The translations under genes were made by a program, and so were the position numbers. From the NCBI GenBank assembly GCA_051660685.1, contig JBOFQB010000066.1, positions 27,818-91,817 of the forward strand: DNA of 64,000 nucleotides, read 5' to 3'. The notes below the pieces were generated by a model. That model searched no databases. It was not told the DNA's origin and worked only from the letters and a program-made list of their open reading frames with translations. Origin of the DNA: JAVBSX01 sp051660685 (GTDB lineage: Bacteria; Planctomycetota; Planctomycetia; Pirellulales; Thermoguttaceae). Below, one piece after another: positions 53,795-61,496 of the stretch; the first letter of the stretch is position 1; each line of letters opens with the position of its first letter.

Positions 53795-54916
53795 ATGGCA
53801 AACAGTAATTTGACGCAGGCGAGAAACGCCAAAAATGACGAATTTTACACCCAATGGGAGGACATTGAGCGGGAAGTTGCGGCGTACTGGGAGTATGACC
53901 CCGATGTTTTCCGCGGCAAAACCGTTCTCTGCCCGTGTGATGACCCTTATGAAAGCAACTTTTTCAAGTATTTTGCATTACATTTTAACGATTATGGACT
54001 GAAAAAACTGATTGCGACTTGTTATGCCGGGTCTCCCATTGCCAACGTGCAGCTTTCGCTCTTTCCCGAAGAAGACGAAGAAAGCAAGACGACAAGACAA
54101 CCACACAAAATTGTCGTCACGAAAGTCCCGGATATGAACAAGGACGGTTCGGTGGATTTAGAAGATGTCGAATTGCTTTTGTCCAGTGACCGAAAGCATT
54201 TAACCCGACTGAAGGGGGACGGGGATTTCCGAAGTGAGGAAATCAAAAAACTGCGGGACGAAGCGGATATTATCATCACCAATCCGCCGTTTTCGCTGTT
54301 CCGTGAGTTTATGGCGTGGATTACGGAAGCAGATAAACAATTTTTGATTATCGCTAACATGAACGCCATTACCTACAAAGAAATTTTTCCTTTGATTAAA
54401 GAGAATAAAATTTGGCTTGGTGCGACAGGAAATCATACTGATATGGTTTTTGCTGTTCCCAAAGGTGCATATGTTGCAGAAAAAGATAGAGAAAAAGCAA
54501 AGCGACTTGGATATGTTGGCGATTATACACGGTTGGGCAATTCTGTTTGGTTCACCAACCTCGATCATGGTCGGCGACACAAACCACTTGAACTGATGAC
54601 AGTGGCGAAAAACCTGCAACTCAGCAAGCACAAAGAAATCTGTGGGAAGACGGCTTATGACAGGTACGACAATTACGATGCGATTGAAGTGCCATTTACC
54701 GATGCGATTCCCTCGGATTACGATGGTGTGATGGGAGTTCCCATCAGCTTTTTGGACAAATACTGCCCTGAACAGTTTGAGATAATAGGCGCAACGGAAA
54801 GTGAAGGCAAAGGATTTTCAAATGGACTTTGGACAGGTGATGTTGCGCAAGCGACTGTGGGTGGAAACCGCGTTTATAAACGATTATTTATTAAAAAGAG
54901 AGGAAAACTCCAATGA
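53795..54916 (+). CDS. EcoRI-type adenine-specific DNA methyltransferase
   Basis: The 373-residue protein belongs by pattern to the EcoRI methylase family. It opens with TQARNAKNDEFYTQWEDIER, shows CPCDDPYESNFFKYFALHF (about 46-64) and has the catalytic motif ADIIITNPPFSLFREF, with NPPF at 163-166. It should transfer a methyl group from SAM to adenine in a specific DNA site, which cannot be predicted. A strong AAGGAG ribosome binding site precedes it. Its stop overlaps the start of the DUF262-HNH gene (ATGA), so the two are translationally coupled, as in a restriction-modification or defence pair. Confidence 0.85.
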   Translation: MANSNLTQARNAKNDEFYTQWEDIEREVAAYWEYDPDVFRGKTVLCPCDDPYESNFFKYFALHFNDYGLKKLIATCYAGSPIANVQLSLFPEEDEESKTTRQPHKIVVTKVPDMNKDGSVDLEDVELLLSSDRKHLTRLKGDGDFRSEEIKKLRDEADIIITNPPFSLFREFMAWITEADKQFLIIANMNAITYKEIFPLIKENKIWLGATGNHTDMVFAVPKGAYVAEKDREKAKRLGYVGDYTRLGNSVWFTNLDHGRRHKPLELMTVAKNLQLSKHKEICGKTAYDRYDNYDAIEVPFTDAIPSDYDGVMGVPISFLDKYCPEQFEIIGATESEGKGFSNGLWTGDVAQATVGGNRVYKRLFIKKRGKLQ

Positions 54917-56082
54917 ACACCTCACTGAAAACATACGCGGTTCGTGAAATGATCGATGGTTTTGTCTACAACGAACTCGAAGGGAAGGGGCTTTTCGGGC
55001 TTTCTGGCAAGTTGACGATTCAGCCCGAATATCAGCGGAATTACATCTATGCGGAAAAGAACAGGGAAGCTGCGGTTATCGATTCTCTTCTGAAAGGGTA
55101 TCCGCTGGGTTTGATTTATTTCAATGACGTTGACGACGAGCATTTTGAGGTGCTGGACGGACAGCAGAGAATTACCTCGATTGGTCGGTTTATCACGGGC
55201 AAATTCTCGGTTCAGGATGAAAATAAACGATGGCAGTCTTTCAACTCTTTGGCGACCGACAAGAAGAAAAAAATTCTGGACAGCGAGCTTTTAGTCTACC
55301 ATTGTGCAGGCAATGAGAGCGAGATAAAGGAGTGGTTCAAAACCATCAATATCGCCGGAGTTCCGCTGAACGAACAGGAATTATTGAACGCTATCTATTC
55401 TGGTCCGTTTGTCACTCTTGCAAAAGCCGAGTTTTCTAATTCTGGCAACTCCAATGTTCAACATTGGTGCAGATATGTGAAGGGTTCTGCGAGTAGGCAG
55501 GATTTTTTGGCGACGGCGCTTTCTTGGGTTGCGGCTTCACAGGAAATGGATACGGACCACTATATGGCGGCGCATCGTTTTGACAGGAATATCAGCGAGA
55601 TAAAGACCTATTTCAACTCGGTGGTCGATTGGGTTGCAATCGTATTTAACACGGTTCCACCAGAAATGTGCGGGCTTGAATGGGGGCGGCTCTACGAAGA
55701 ATATCACACTTGTGCTTATGACCCGGCAAAAGTTTTAGAGGCGGTGCGCCGCCTTTACCGCGACGATTATGTTAGAAACCACAGAGGTATATTTGAGTAC
55801 ATTTTGGGCGGCGAAATGGACACGAAACTTTTAGATGTTCGAGTATTCGACGATCCCACGAAAAAGAGCGTTTACACGAAGCAGACCGAAAAAGCAAAAA
55901 ACGAGAAAATTTCCAACTGTCCCTTGTGTGCGGTTGGACATGAATCGAGCAAGAGTAAAATTTGGGAGTTAAAGGATATGGATGCCGACCATGTTACAGC
56001 GTGGAGCAAGGGCGGTGCAACCGAGATGAAAAACTGCCAAATGTTGTGCAAATCGCATAATCGGGCGAAAGGGAACAAGTAA
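54913..56082 (+). CDS. DUF262 (ParB-like) and HNH nuclease protein
   Basis: The 389-residue protein has an N-terminal DUF262 domain (QPEYQRNYIYAEKNREA, about 37-53, and the DGQQR motif at 82-86) and a C-terminal HNH domain. In the latter, CPLC, DADHVTAWSKGGATEMKNCQ and LCKSHNRAKGN supply zinc and catalytic residues. Relatives such as GmrS/GmrD and SspE use DUF262 nucleotide hydrolysis together with a nuclease domain to attack modified or foreign DNA. Here it overlaps the methyltransferase gene by 4 nt. The likely function is the restriction arm of a two-gene system. Whether it cleaves unmethylated or modified DNA is unknown. Confidence 0.82.
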   Translation: MNTSLKTYAVREMIDGFVYNELEGKGLFGLSGKLTIQPEYQRNYIYAEKNREAAVIDSLLKGYPLGLIYFNDVDDEHFEVLDGQQRITSIGRFITGKFSVQDENKRWQSFNSLATDKKKKILDSELLVYHCAGNESEIKEWFKTINIAGVPLNEQELLNAIYSGPFVTLAKAEFSNSGNSNVQHWCRYVKGSASRQDFLATALSWVAASQEMDTDHYMAAHRFDRNISEIKTYFNSVVDWVAIVFNTVPPEMCGLEWGRLYEEYHTCAYDPAKVLEAVRRLYRDDYVRNHRGIFEYILGGEMDTKLLDVRVFDDPTKKSVYTKQTEKAKNEKISNCPLCAVGHESSKSKIWELKDMDADHVTAWSKGGATEMKNCQMLCKSHNRAKGNK

Positions 56083-56173
56083 ACGGTAAAATTTGTTTTT
56101 TCCAACAGGAACGTCGAGTTCCATCCTACAGTCTCCGTTTTTTATGGTATCGAACCAGTCAAAGGAATAGTCA

Positions 56174-56611
56174 ATGTATTGTCGCGGGATTCGGGGAGCA
56201 ACAACGGCGGACGAAAACAGCAGTCGGGAGATACTTCAACGGACGAGGGAACTACTTGCGTTGATGATTCGGGCCAATCATTTGGAGCCGGATGATATTG
56301 CAAGTGCAACATTCACGACGACGATTGATTTGGACGCGGAATTTCCGGCATTAGCAGCGCGACAACTGGGTTGGGGTAATGTTGCCCTCATGTGCGGGCA
56401 TGAAATGCACGTCCCCGGTTCCTTAACGCGATGTATCCGTGTTTTGATTCATTGGAATACCGAACAGTCCGCAGACGAAATCGTTCATGTTTTCATTCGC
56501 GGGGCGAAATCATTACGCCCGGACATTTCGCAATTACCCCCGGTTGATTGGAATGACCTGAATCATTGGATTGACGAACATATTGATTTGGCGATTCAAT
56601 CGAAAAGGTAG
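56174..56611 (+). CDS. aroH: Chorismate mutase, AroH type
   Basis: Chorismate mutase converts chorismate to prephenate in phenylalanine and tyrosine synthesis. The 145-residue protein has the single-domain AroH (Bacillus type) pattern: RGIRGATTADENS at the N-terminus, ASATFTTTIDLDAEFPA in the middle and the MHVPGSLTRCIRVLIHWNT block. The conserved arginines in RGIRGATT and SLTRCIRVL line the active site in known structures. An AAAGGA ribosome binding site precedes the ATG. The next gene starts 6 nt after its stop, indicating an operon. Confidence 0.9.
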   Translation: MYCRGIRGATTADENSSREILQRTRELLALMIRANHLEPDDIASATFTTTIDLDAEFPALAARQLGWGNVALMCGHEMHVPGSLTRCIRVLIHWNTEQSADEIVHVFIRGAKSLRPDISQLPPVDWNDLNHWIDEHIDLAIQSKR

Positions 56612-56617
56612 AATGAG

Positions 56618-57634
56618 ATGCAAGCTCCTTTTACGCCGCTTAACATTGGGCCGATTACCGTTCCGTATCCCGTGATTCAAGCGGCATTGAGCGGGTATTC
56701 TGACCCGCCAATGAGGAAAATTGCCAAAAAATTGGGAGCTCCTTTCACCCTTTGTGAAGTTTTGCTCGACCAGTTTGTTCTCTCCGTTTCCAAAGGACGT
56801 AAAGCGAAATTGTATATCAAGGTTGAAGAGGAAGATCATCCTTGCGGGGCACAAATTATGGGGAATGAGCCGGACATGTATGTCCAGTCCGCGCTGAAAC
56901 TCGTTCAGTGTGGTTTTGACCTGATTGACCTCAATTTCGCCTGTCCCGTTAAAAAAGTGCTTGGACGTTTGCGAGGAGGTCATTTTCTGCGAGACCCAAA
57001 ATCTGCCCTTGAAATTGTTGCAAAAGTTCGGGACGCTCTCCCCCCGTCGATTCCGTTGACTGTTAAACTGCGAAAAGGGTTTGATGAAAGTGAAGAGAGT
57101 CGGGAACGGTTTTACGAATTGCTCAACGGGGCGATTGCGAGAGGGGTCTGCGGAATCACCTTACATGGTCGGACGGTTCGTCAACGATATGAGGGGGAGA
57201 GTGATTGGGCGTTTGTCCGGGAAGTCAAACAGCATCTTTTACAAAAGGGACACAAAGACATTCCGTTGATTGGAAGTGGTGATCTGCTAAGTCCGGAAAT
57301 TGCCGTTTTGCGTCTCAAAGAAAGCGGTATTGACGGAATTGCCCTTGCGCGAGGAGCAATTGGGAATCCTTGGATTTTCCGCGAGGTTCTTGCGGTTCTG
57401 GACGGTCAACCGGTTCCTGCTCCTCCCGATCTGCAAGAACAAAGGAAGATACTTCAGGAACATTATGAGCGGGCCGAAGATTTTTACGGACTGAAGCGAT
57501 CCGGCCCAATGATGCGGGGTTTTGGCGTTCGTTATGCCCGATTACACCCTTTTGCCGAGCAAGTTCGGGACGAATTCATTCAGGTCAAAACGAAGGAACA
57601 ATGGACGAATCTGCTCGAAAAATGGTATAAGTAG
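56618..57634 (+). CDS. tRNA-dihydrouridine synthase
   Basis: Dus enzymes reduce uridine to dihydrouridine in tRNA using FMN and NADPH. This 338-residue protein shows ALSGYSDPPMRKIAKKLGA, the catalytic cysteine region DLNFACPVKKVLGRLRGG, the FMN-binding GSGDLLSPE and GIALARGAIGNPWIF, and a helical C-terminal domain. The family level is clear; the exact subclass (DusA, B or C) is not. It lies 6 nt after aroH. The stop TAG is also the start of a G-run repeat. Confidence 0.92.
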   Translation: MQAPFTPLNIGPITVPYPVIQAALSGYSDPPMRKIAKKLGAPFTLCEVLLDQFVLSVSKGRKAKLYIKVEEEDHPCGAQIMGNEPDMYVQSALKLVQCGFDLIDLNFACPVKKVLGRLRGGHFLRDPKSALEIVAKVRDALPPSIPLTVKLRKGFDESEESRERFYELLNGAIARGVCGITLHGRTVRQRYEGESDWAFVREVKQHLLQKGHKDIPLIGSGDLLSPEIAVLRLKESGIDGIALARGAIGNPWIFREVLAVLDGQPVPAPPDLQEQRKILQEHYERAEDFYGLKRSGPMMRGFGVRYARLHPFAEQVRDEFIQVKTKEQWTNLLEKWYK

Positions 57635-57680
57635 GGGATATGTAGGGAATAGGGGTTAGGGAATGGGGGATAGGGGAAGA
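57632..57680 (+). repeat. G-run repeat starting at the dus stop codon
   Basis: TAGGGGATATGTAGGGAATAG and then GGGGTTAGGG, GGGGGATAGGGG follow. The TAG is the stop of the tRNA-dihydrouridine synthase. At least five G-runs lie within 45 nt. Confidence 0.7.
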
Positions 57681-57684
57681 AATT

Positions 57685-57720
57685 CCTCACGAAAGACACG
57701 AAACAGAAAATTTCGTGAGG
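57685..57720 (+). terminator. Hairpin after dus
   Basis: CCTCACGAAA at 57685-57694 pairs perfectly with TTTCGTGAGG at 57711-57720, followed by TTTTCGTG. It could end the aroH-dus transcript. It belongs to the TTTCGTG hairpin family also seen at 61347-61410. Confidence 0.55.
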
Positions 57721-57902
57721 TTTTCGTGAAGATGTTCGTGATTTTTGTGGTCCAAAAATGAAAACCACTCCTCTTCGCAACACTTGTTTGCAGACCGTAA
57801 TCATTGACGAGTTGACAATGATCGGTGTTGTGATACAACAGGATTCGCAGGATTCGAGTTGTTTCGCCTTTCTTAGCCCCTTTTTTGACTTCAATCCGAC
57901 TT

Positions 57903-58367
57903 GTGTTTACTCCACAACCTGACATACAAAAAATCGAGGTGCTAAAGTCACGTCTTGATGAAGCGGGTTTTGTTTTGACCCCTCAACGTGAACTGATTTA
58001 TGTGACCTTGTTGAGTACAACGCGGCATCCAACAGCCGATCAACTGTTTGAAATGGTCCGTCAGAAGTCGGAAAAAGTGTCCCGAATGTCGATTTTCAGG
58101 ACCCTTGATACTTTTGCTGAACTCGGTTTGGTTCGCAAGTTAGAACATCCCGGTTCGGCAATCAGGTATGATGCAGCACTTGATAAACATTATCATCAAC
58201 TTTGTACGGAATGTCACAAAGTCGAAGATGTCGAAATCGAGGAGTGTCAACCGGTCGAAATACCATTTTCCAGAAATCCTAAAACTGGTTTCACCCTTTC
58301 AGAAGTTTCCGTTCTTTTTTTGGGAGTCTGCCAAAACTGTCAAAACAAGAAGAAGACAATAACGTAA
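57903..58367 (+). CDS. Fur-family metal- or peroxide-responsive regulator
   Basis: The 154-residue protein (GTG at 57903; a TTG at 57885 or GTG at 57939 are alternatives) has the Fur fold. GFVLTPQRELIYVTL leads into the winged-helix DNA-binding domain with RMSIFRTLDTFAELGLVRKL, and the dimerisation domain carries HYHQLCTECHK and GVCQNC, the two CxxC pairs that hold structural zinc. The regulatory metal site and hence the signal (iron, zinc, or peroxide as in PerR) cannot be decided. It is monocistronic in appearance. Confidence 0.85.
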   Translation: MFTPQPDIQKIEVLKSRLDEAGFVLTPQRELIYVTLLSTTRHPTADQLFEMVRQKSEKVSRMSIFRTLDTFAELGLVRKLEHPGSAIRYDAALDKHYHQLCTECHKVEDVEIEECQPVEIPFSRNPKTGFTLSEVSVLFLGVCQNCQNKKKTIT

Positions 58368-58596
58368 AGAAACAGTTTGAGCCTTTCAAAAATCATATAC
58401 ATCTCACAACTCCAGATAGTCCTTAAATTTCAGGTGTCAAAAAGGCGTGCAATATGTATACCAATGATTGAAATGATTAAGTAGTCCAAGCGGGTACTTT
58501 CATATTACGTCTCAAAGCAAAAATTCTCTTAACCAGAATCCAAATCACCAATCCCAAAATTACATATTGGCAAAGAATAAAGAATACTGAGGGAAG

Positions 58597-59316
58597 ATGT
58601 CAACATCAGCGATTGATACATTACGCAAACCGGATGATTTTGGGCGGGTTTTTTCGTCCGGCGTTAAAATCGGTAAAACCCCTTACGGAATGGGTGTTTT
58701 TTCGTATGCTTTGATTCCGGCTGGAACCCCAATTGGTCGCGTTCGCGGAATTGTCGTTCAAGATGAGAATTATAGCAGCGATTACTGTATTGCAGCCGGA
58801 GATGGTCTCGCGTTGGAACCTGCCCCGCCGTTTTGTTATTTGAATCACTCTTGCGAGCCGAACTGCGAATTCATGCACTATGTTCGGGAAGAGGATTGTG
58901 ACGGAACGGAAGTGGAAGGGAATTTGACCCGGGATGAATTGGATTCCCTTGCGTCCGACTTTTATGAATGTGTCGAAGAAGCCGAAGACGAAGAGTGCTA
59001 TTTCAGCGAAGAAGATGTCGATTCTTGGAATCAAGCGGGAGAAGGGGTTGACGAACGGGACGAAGAGAATGAGGAGGATGAAGAAGCGGGAGAGGAAGGG
59101 GAACAGGACGACCGGGAATTGTCCTTTAACGACATCGAGTCGGGGGTCGAGATTTGGGTCGAGACGAAGCGGGACATTCTCCCGGGTGAACAACTGACGA
59201 TTGACTATTCTTGGCCGAGTGATCGGGCAATGCAATGTCTTTGCGGGGCCAAAACCTGTCGCGGTTGGATCGTCGATCCCGCCGAACTAGACGATCTGTG
59301 TGCAGAAACGTCGTAA
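58597..59316 (+). CDS. SET-domain protein with post-SET motif
   Basis: The 239-residue protein carries the hallmark SET motifs: YGMGVFSYALIPAGTPIG near the start, CYLNHSCEPNCEF (about 87-99), and the C-terminal DILPGEQLTIDYSW, with a post-SET-like CLCGAKTCRGW. SET proteins transfer methyl groups to protein lysines. A very acidic insertion of about 70 residues (roughly 110-182) interrupts the domain between the NHSC and GEQLTIDY motifs. A GAGGGAAG stretch precedes the ATG. The substrate is unknown; the acidic insert could bind a basic protein. Bacterial SET proteins are scattered and often acquired by transfer. Confidence 0.87.
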   Translation: MSTSAIDTLRKPDDFGRVFSSGVKIGKTPYGMGVFSYALIPAGTPIGRVRGIVVQDENYSSDYCIAAGDGLALEPAPPFCYLNHSCEPNCEFMHYVREEDCDGTEVEGNLTRDELDSLASDFYECVEEAEDEECYFSEEDVDSWNQAGEGVDERDEENEEDEEAGEEGEQDDRELSFNDIESGVEIWVETKRDILPGEQLTIDYSWPSDRAMQCLCGAKTCRGWIVDPAELDDLCAETS

Positions 59317-59456
59317 TGTTCCAAAAATATTTTGTGACCTTAGAATCATTCCGTTTTCAAAAATGCAAACATAACAATAGTGCTTTGTCAACATTAACAA
59401 GTAGGATGCAGATACTGAAAGTTTAGTCGCAGAACAACATTCTGTGTGTATTGGGG

Positions 59457-59578
59457 AGAAAAGGTAGGAGTGAGAATGAAGAATTGAGACAAATAAAAAT
59501 TTGGGGTCCCCCAAAAGAAGGAGAAACCGGTTATCTTCCTGTATCCCCCTTCTTTCCTCCTATCTTCTACCTTCTTTC
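59457..59578. repeat. Purine/pyrimidine hairpin repeat, copy 3
   Basis: GGTAGGAG, GAGAATGAAGAATTGAG, a centre with GGAGAAACCGGTT, and CCTTCTTTCCTCCTATCTTC repeat the layout of 13116-13268 almost block for block. A degenerate CGCGATAC-family relative (TGTATTGCGGCTAAAC) follows at 59580-59595. Together they fill most of the 339-bp gap after the SET gene; the rest (59317-59456) shows nothing identifiable. Confidence 0.75.
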
Positions 59579-59655
59579 GTTGTATTGCGGCTAAACTTTC
59601 CTCATTGAATCGCTCTCAACTGAACTCTCTCTAACTTTTTTGCTCAAGAGGTGTT

Positions 59656-61272
59656 ATGATGAAACGTTCGATTTTGCTAATCATTGTCTTTCTTTGCTTT
59701 TTAATCCCCTCGCTCCCTGTCTTTTCGGACCAATCTCAAAGTGTTCGCTTTGACGAACCGTTTGAGGGGTCGCTCAAAGAAGGTTGGCGTTGGATTCGTG
59801 AAGTCCCGGACGCCCAAAAATGGGGGGAAGACGGTCTCGAAATCCGGATGTTGCCGTTTGCAGATCGTGAAGCGAAAAATGTTCTTCTCCGAACCTCGCC
59901 CCGACGAATTGCGGGCGAACCGTACACGGTTCAGTTGACGTTGGAAACATTAAGCCCTTTTGTGCAACAGTATCAACAGGTTGGTATTTACTTCACGCAG
60001 AATGATGGAACGATCTGCAAATTTGTTCGGGAACGGATTGACGGAGAGACGTATGTTTTTCCGGGCAAGGTTCCGATTACGGCGGACAAATTGACGTTGC
60101 GATTGACGGTTGAGGGTGAAAATGTTCTTGGAGAGTACAAGTTGGACGGAGAAACGGCGTTTTCTCACGCTTTTGAGGGAAAAATTCCTCCTTCTTTGGG
60201 GGAGGAACAGGTTGGAATACAAACCTGGCATGGTCCTGCCGATCAGGAAAGTTGGGTTCGTTTTACCGATTTTAGCATTTTTCCGACCCGAGAAGATCAA
60301 ACGGAATCGGGTTCTCATCTTCCTCGCGCAAGTGCTGAAGAAGCTCTTCCTGCTGAAATTGGCAAACAGTTTCTCCAAAAAGTCAAAGAAGCCCGAATGA
60401 ACCTGCATAGTGTTATGGTACTTAAAAACGGAAAAGTCATTTTTGAAAAATGGTTACGTCAACATTCGCCCAAAAAAAATCACGTTATGTGGTCGGTCAG
60501 CAAAACCTTTACGAGTATGGCGATTGGTTTTGCGATTTCTGAGGGAAAACTCTCGGTCCAGGATCAGGTTATTTCTTTTTTCCCGGATGATCTGCCGAAT
60601 GAAATCCCGGACAATTTGAAAGAATTGAAAATTAAGGATTTATTGAGTATGAGTGTCGGACATGATACGGACCCGACCGTTGCGATTCGGAATGAAAAAG
60701 CGAGTTGGGAGAAACAATTTCTGGCATTTCCGATTCCACATCAACCGGGGACGAAATTTGTTTACAATTCGATTGCAACGTACATGCTTTCTTCGATACT
60801 TCAGAAAGTGACGGGAGAGAAGTTGGTTGATTATCTGACCCCTCGACTTTTTGATCCGTTAGGAATCAAGGGCGCAACTTGGGACAGTAATTCCGAAGGA
60901 GTCAACATAGGCGGTTGGGGACTTTACGTCAAAACCGAAGATATGGCGAAACTCGGTCAGTTCCTGCTGCAAAAGGGAATGTGGAAAGGGGAACAATTAT
61001 TGCCGGAATCGTGGATTGAAGAAGCGACGACGATGAAGATACGGCAAAAGCCGGATGTAAAACCGGAAGAGAGCAACAGCGATTGGGAACAAGGTTACTG
61101 TTATCAAATTTGGCGATCCCGGCATAATTCGTTTCGTGCAGATGGAATGGGCGGTCAGTTCATTCTCATTCTGCCCGAACAAAACGCCGTTGTTGTCTTG
61201 ACCGCGAATATTGGAAATATGCAGGAAGAGGTGAATCTGGTTTGGGACATTCTCCTTCCCGCGCTCAAATAA
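59656..61272 (+). CDS. Secreted serine hydrolase (beta-lactamase class C fold) with N-terminal beta domain
   Basis: The 538-residue protein has a signal peptide (MMKRSILLIIVFLCFLIPSL, cleaved near VFSDQ) and a concanavalin-like beta domain at about 30-210 (PYTVQLTLETLSPF, VGIQTWHGPADQESWVRFTD). A serine hydrolase domain of the class C beta-lactamase/esterase group follows. The nucleophile motif SVSK (S280 to K283) is in MWSVSKTFTSMAIG. The second motif, normally YSN, reads YNS in KFVYNSIATYML. Near the end, DGMGGQFILILPE resembles the third motif region. It probably acts on an ester or peptide-like substrate outside the cytoplasm. The start may be 59656 or 59659. Confidence 0.82.
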   Translation: MMKRSILLIIVFLCFLIPSLPVFSDQSQSVRFDEPFEGSLKEGWRWIREVPDAQKWGEDGLEIRMLPFADREAKNVLLRTSPRRIAGEPYTVQLTLETLSPFVQQYQQVGIYFTQNDGTICKFVRERIDGETYVFPGKVPITADKLTLRLTVEGENVLGEYKLDGETAFSHAFEGKIPPSLGEEQVGIQTWHGPADQESWVRFTDFSIFPTREDQTESGSHLPRASAEEALPAEIGKQFLQKVKEARMNLHSVMVLKNGKVIFEKWLRQHSPKKNHVMWSVSKTFTSMAIGFAISEGKLSVQDQVISFFPDDLPNEIPDNLKELKIKDLLSMSVGHDTDPTVAIRNEKASWEKQFLAFPIPHQPGTKFVYNSIATYMLSSILQKVTGEKLVDYLTPRLFDPLGIKGATWDSNSEGVNIGGWGLYVKTEDMAKLGQFLLQKGMWKGEQLLPESWIEEATTMKIRQKPDVKPEESNSDWEQGYCYQIWRSRHNSFRADGMGGQFILILPEQNAVVVLTANIGNMQEEVNLVWDILLPALK

Positions 61273-61346
61273 AAGCTGTCCTGAGGACCTGCGTGTGAAT
61301 AACCTATCTCAATTTCGGATTCACAATCGATTAAAGTTTTGGATTG

Positions 61347-61410
61347 GTTTCGTGCTTTTCGTGTATTTCGTGGTATAAAAAACCACTAAAATCACAAACG
61401 TCACGAAAGG
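61347..61410 (+). terminator. TTTCGTG-type hairpin after the serine hydrolase gene
   Basis: GTGGT-loop-ACCAC at 61370-61386 is the centre of a longer imperfect stem. Its arms hold TTTCGTG on the left and CACGAAA on the right (61402-61408). It shares its motif with the hairpin after dus and could terminate transcription or be a dispersed repeat. Confidence 0.45.
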
Positions 61411-61496
61411 AACAAATGAAAACATGCAATTTGTTGCGAACTCCGGTATAAAACACAACCGTTGTTTATTTACTGTTTTAACAATTTAATAAATTT

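Noticed and set aside
58368..58596. Small minus-strand hydrophobic peptide frame (ILGLVIWILVKRIF) in the gap before the SET gene
   Set aside because: About 38 codons with no suitable start codon; a gene remnant is possible but cannot be supported.
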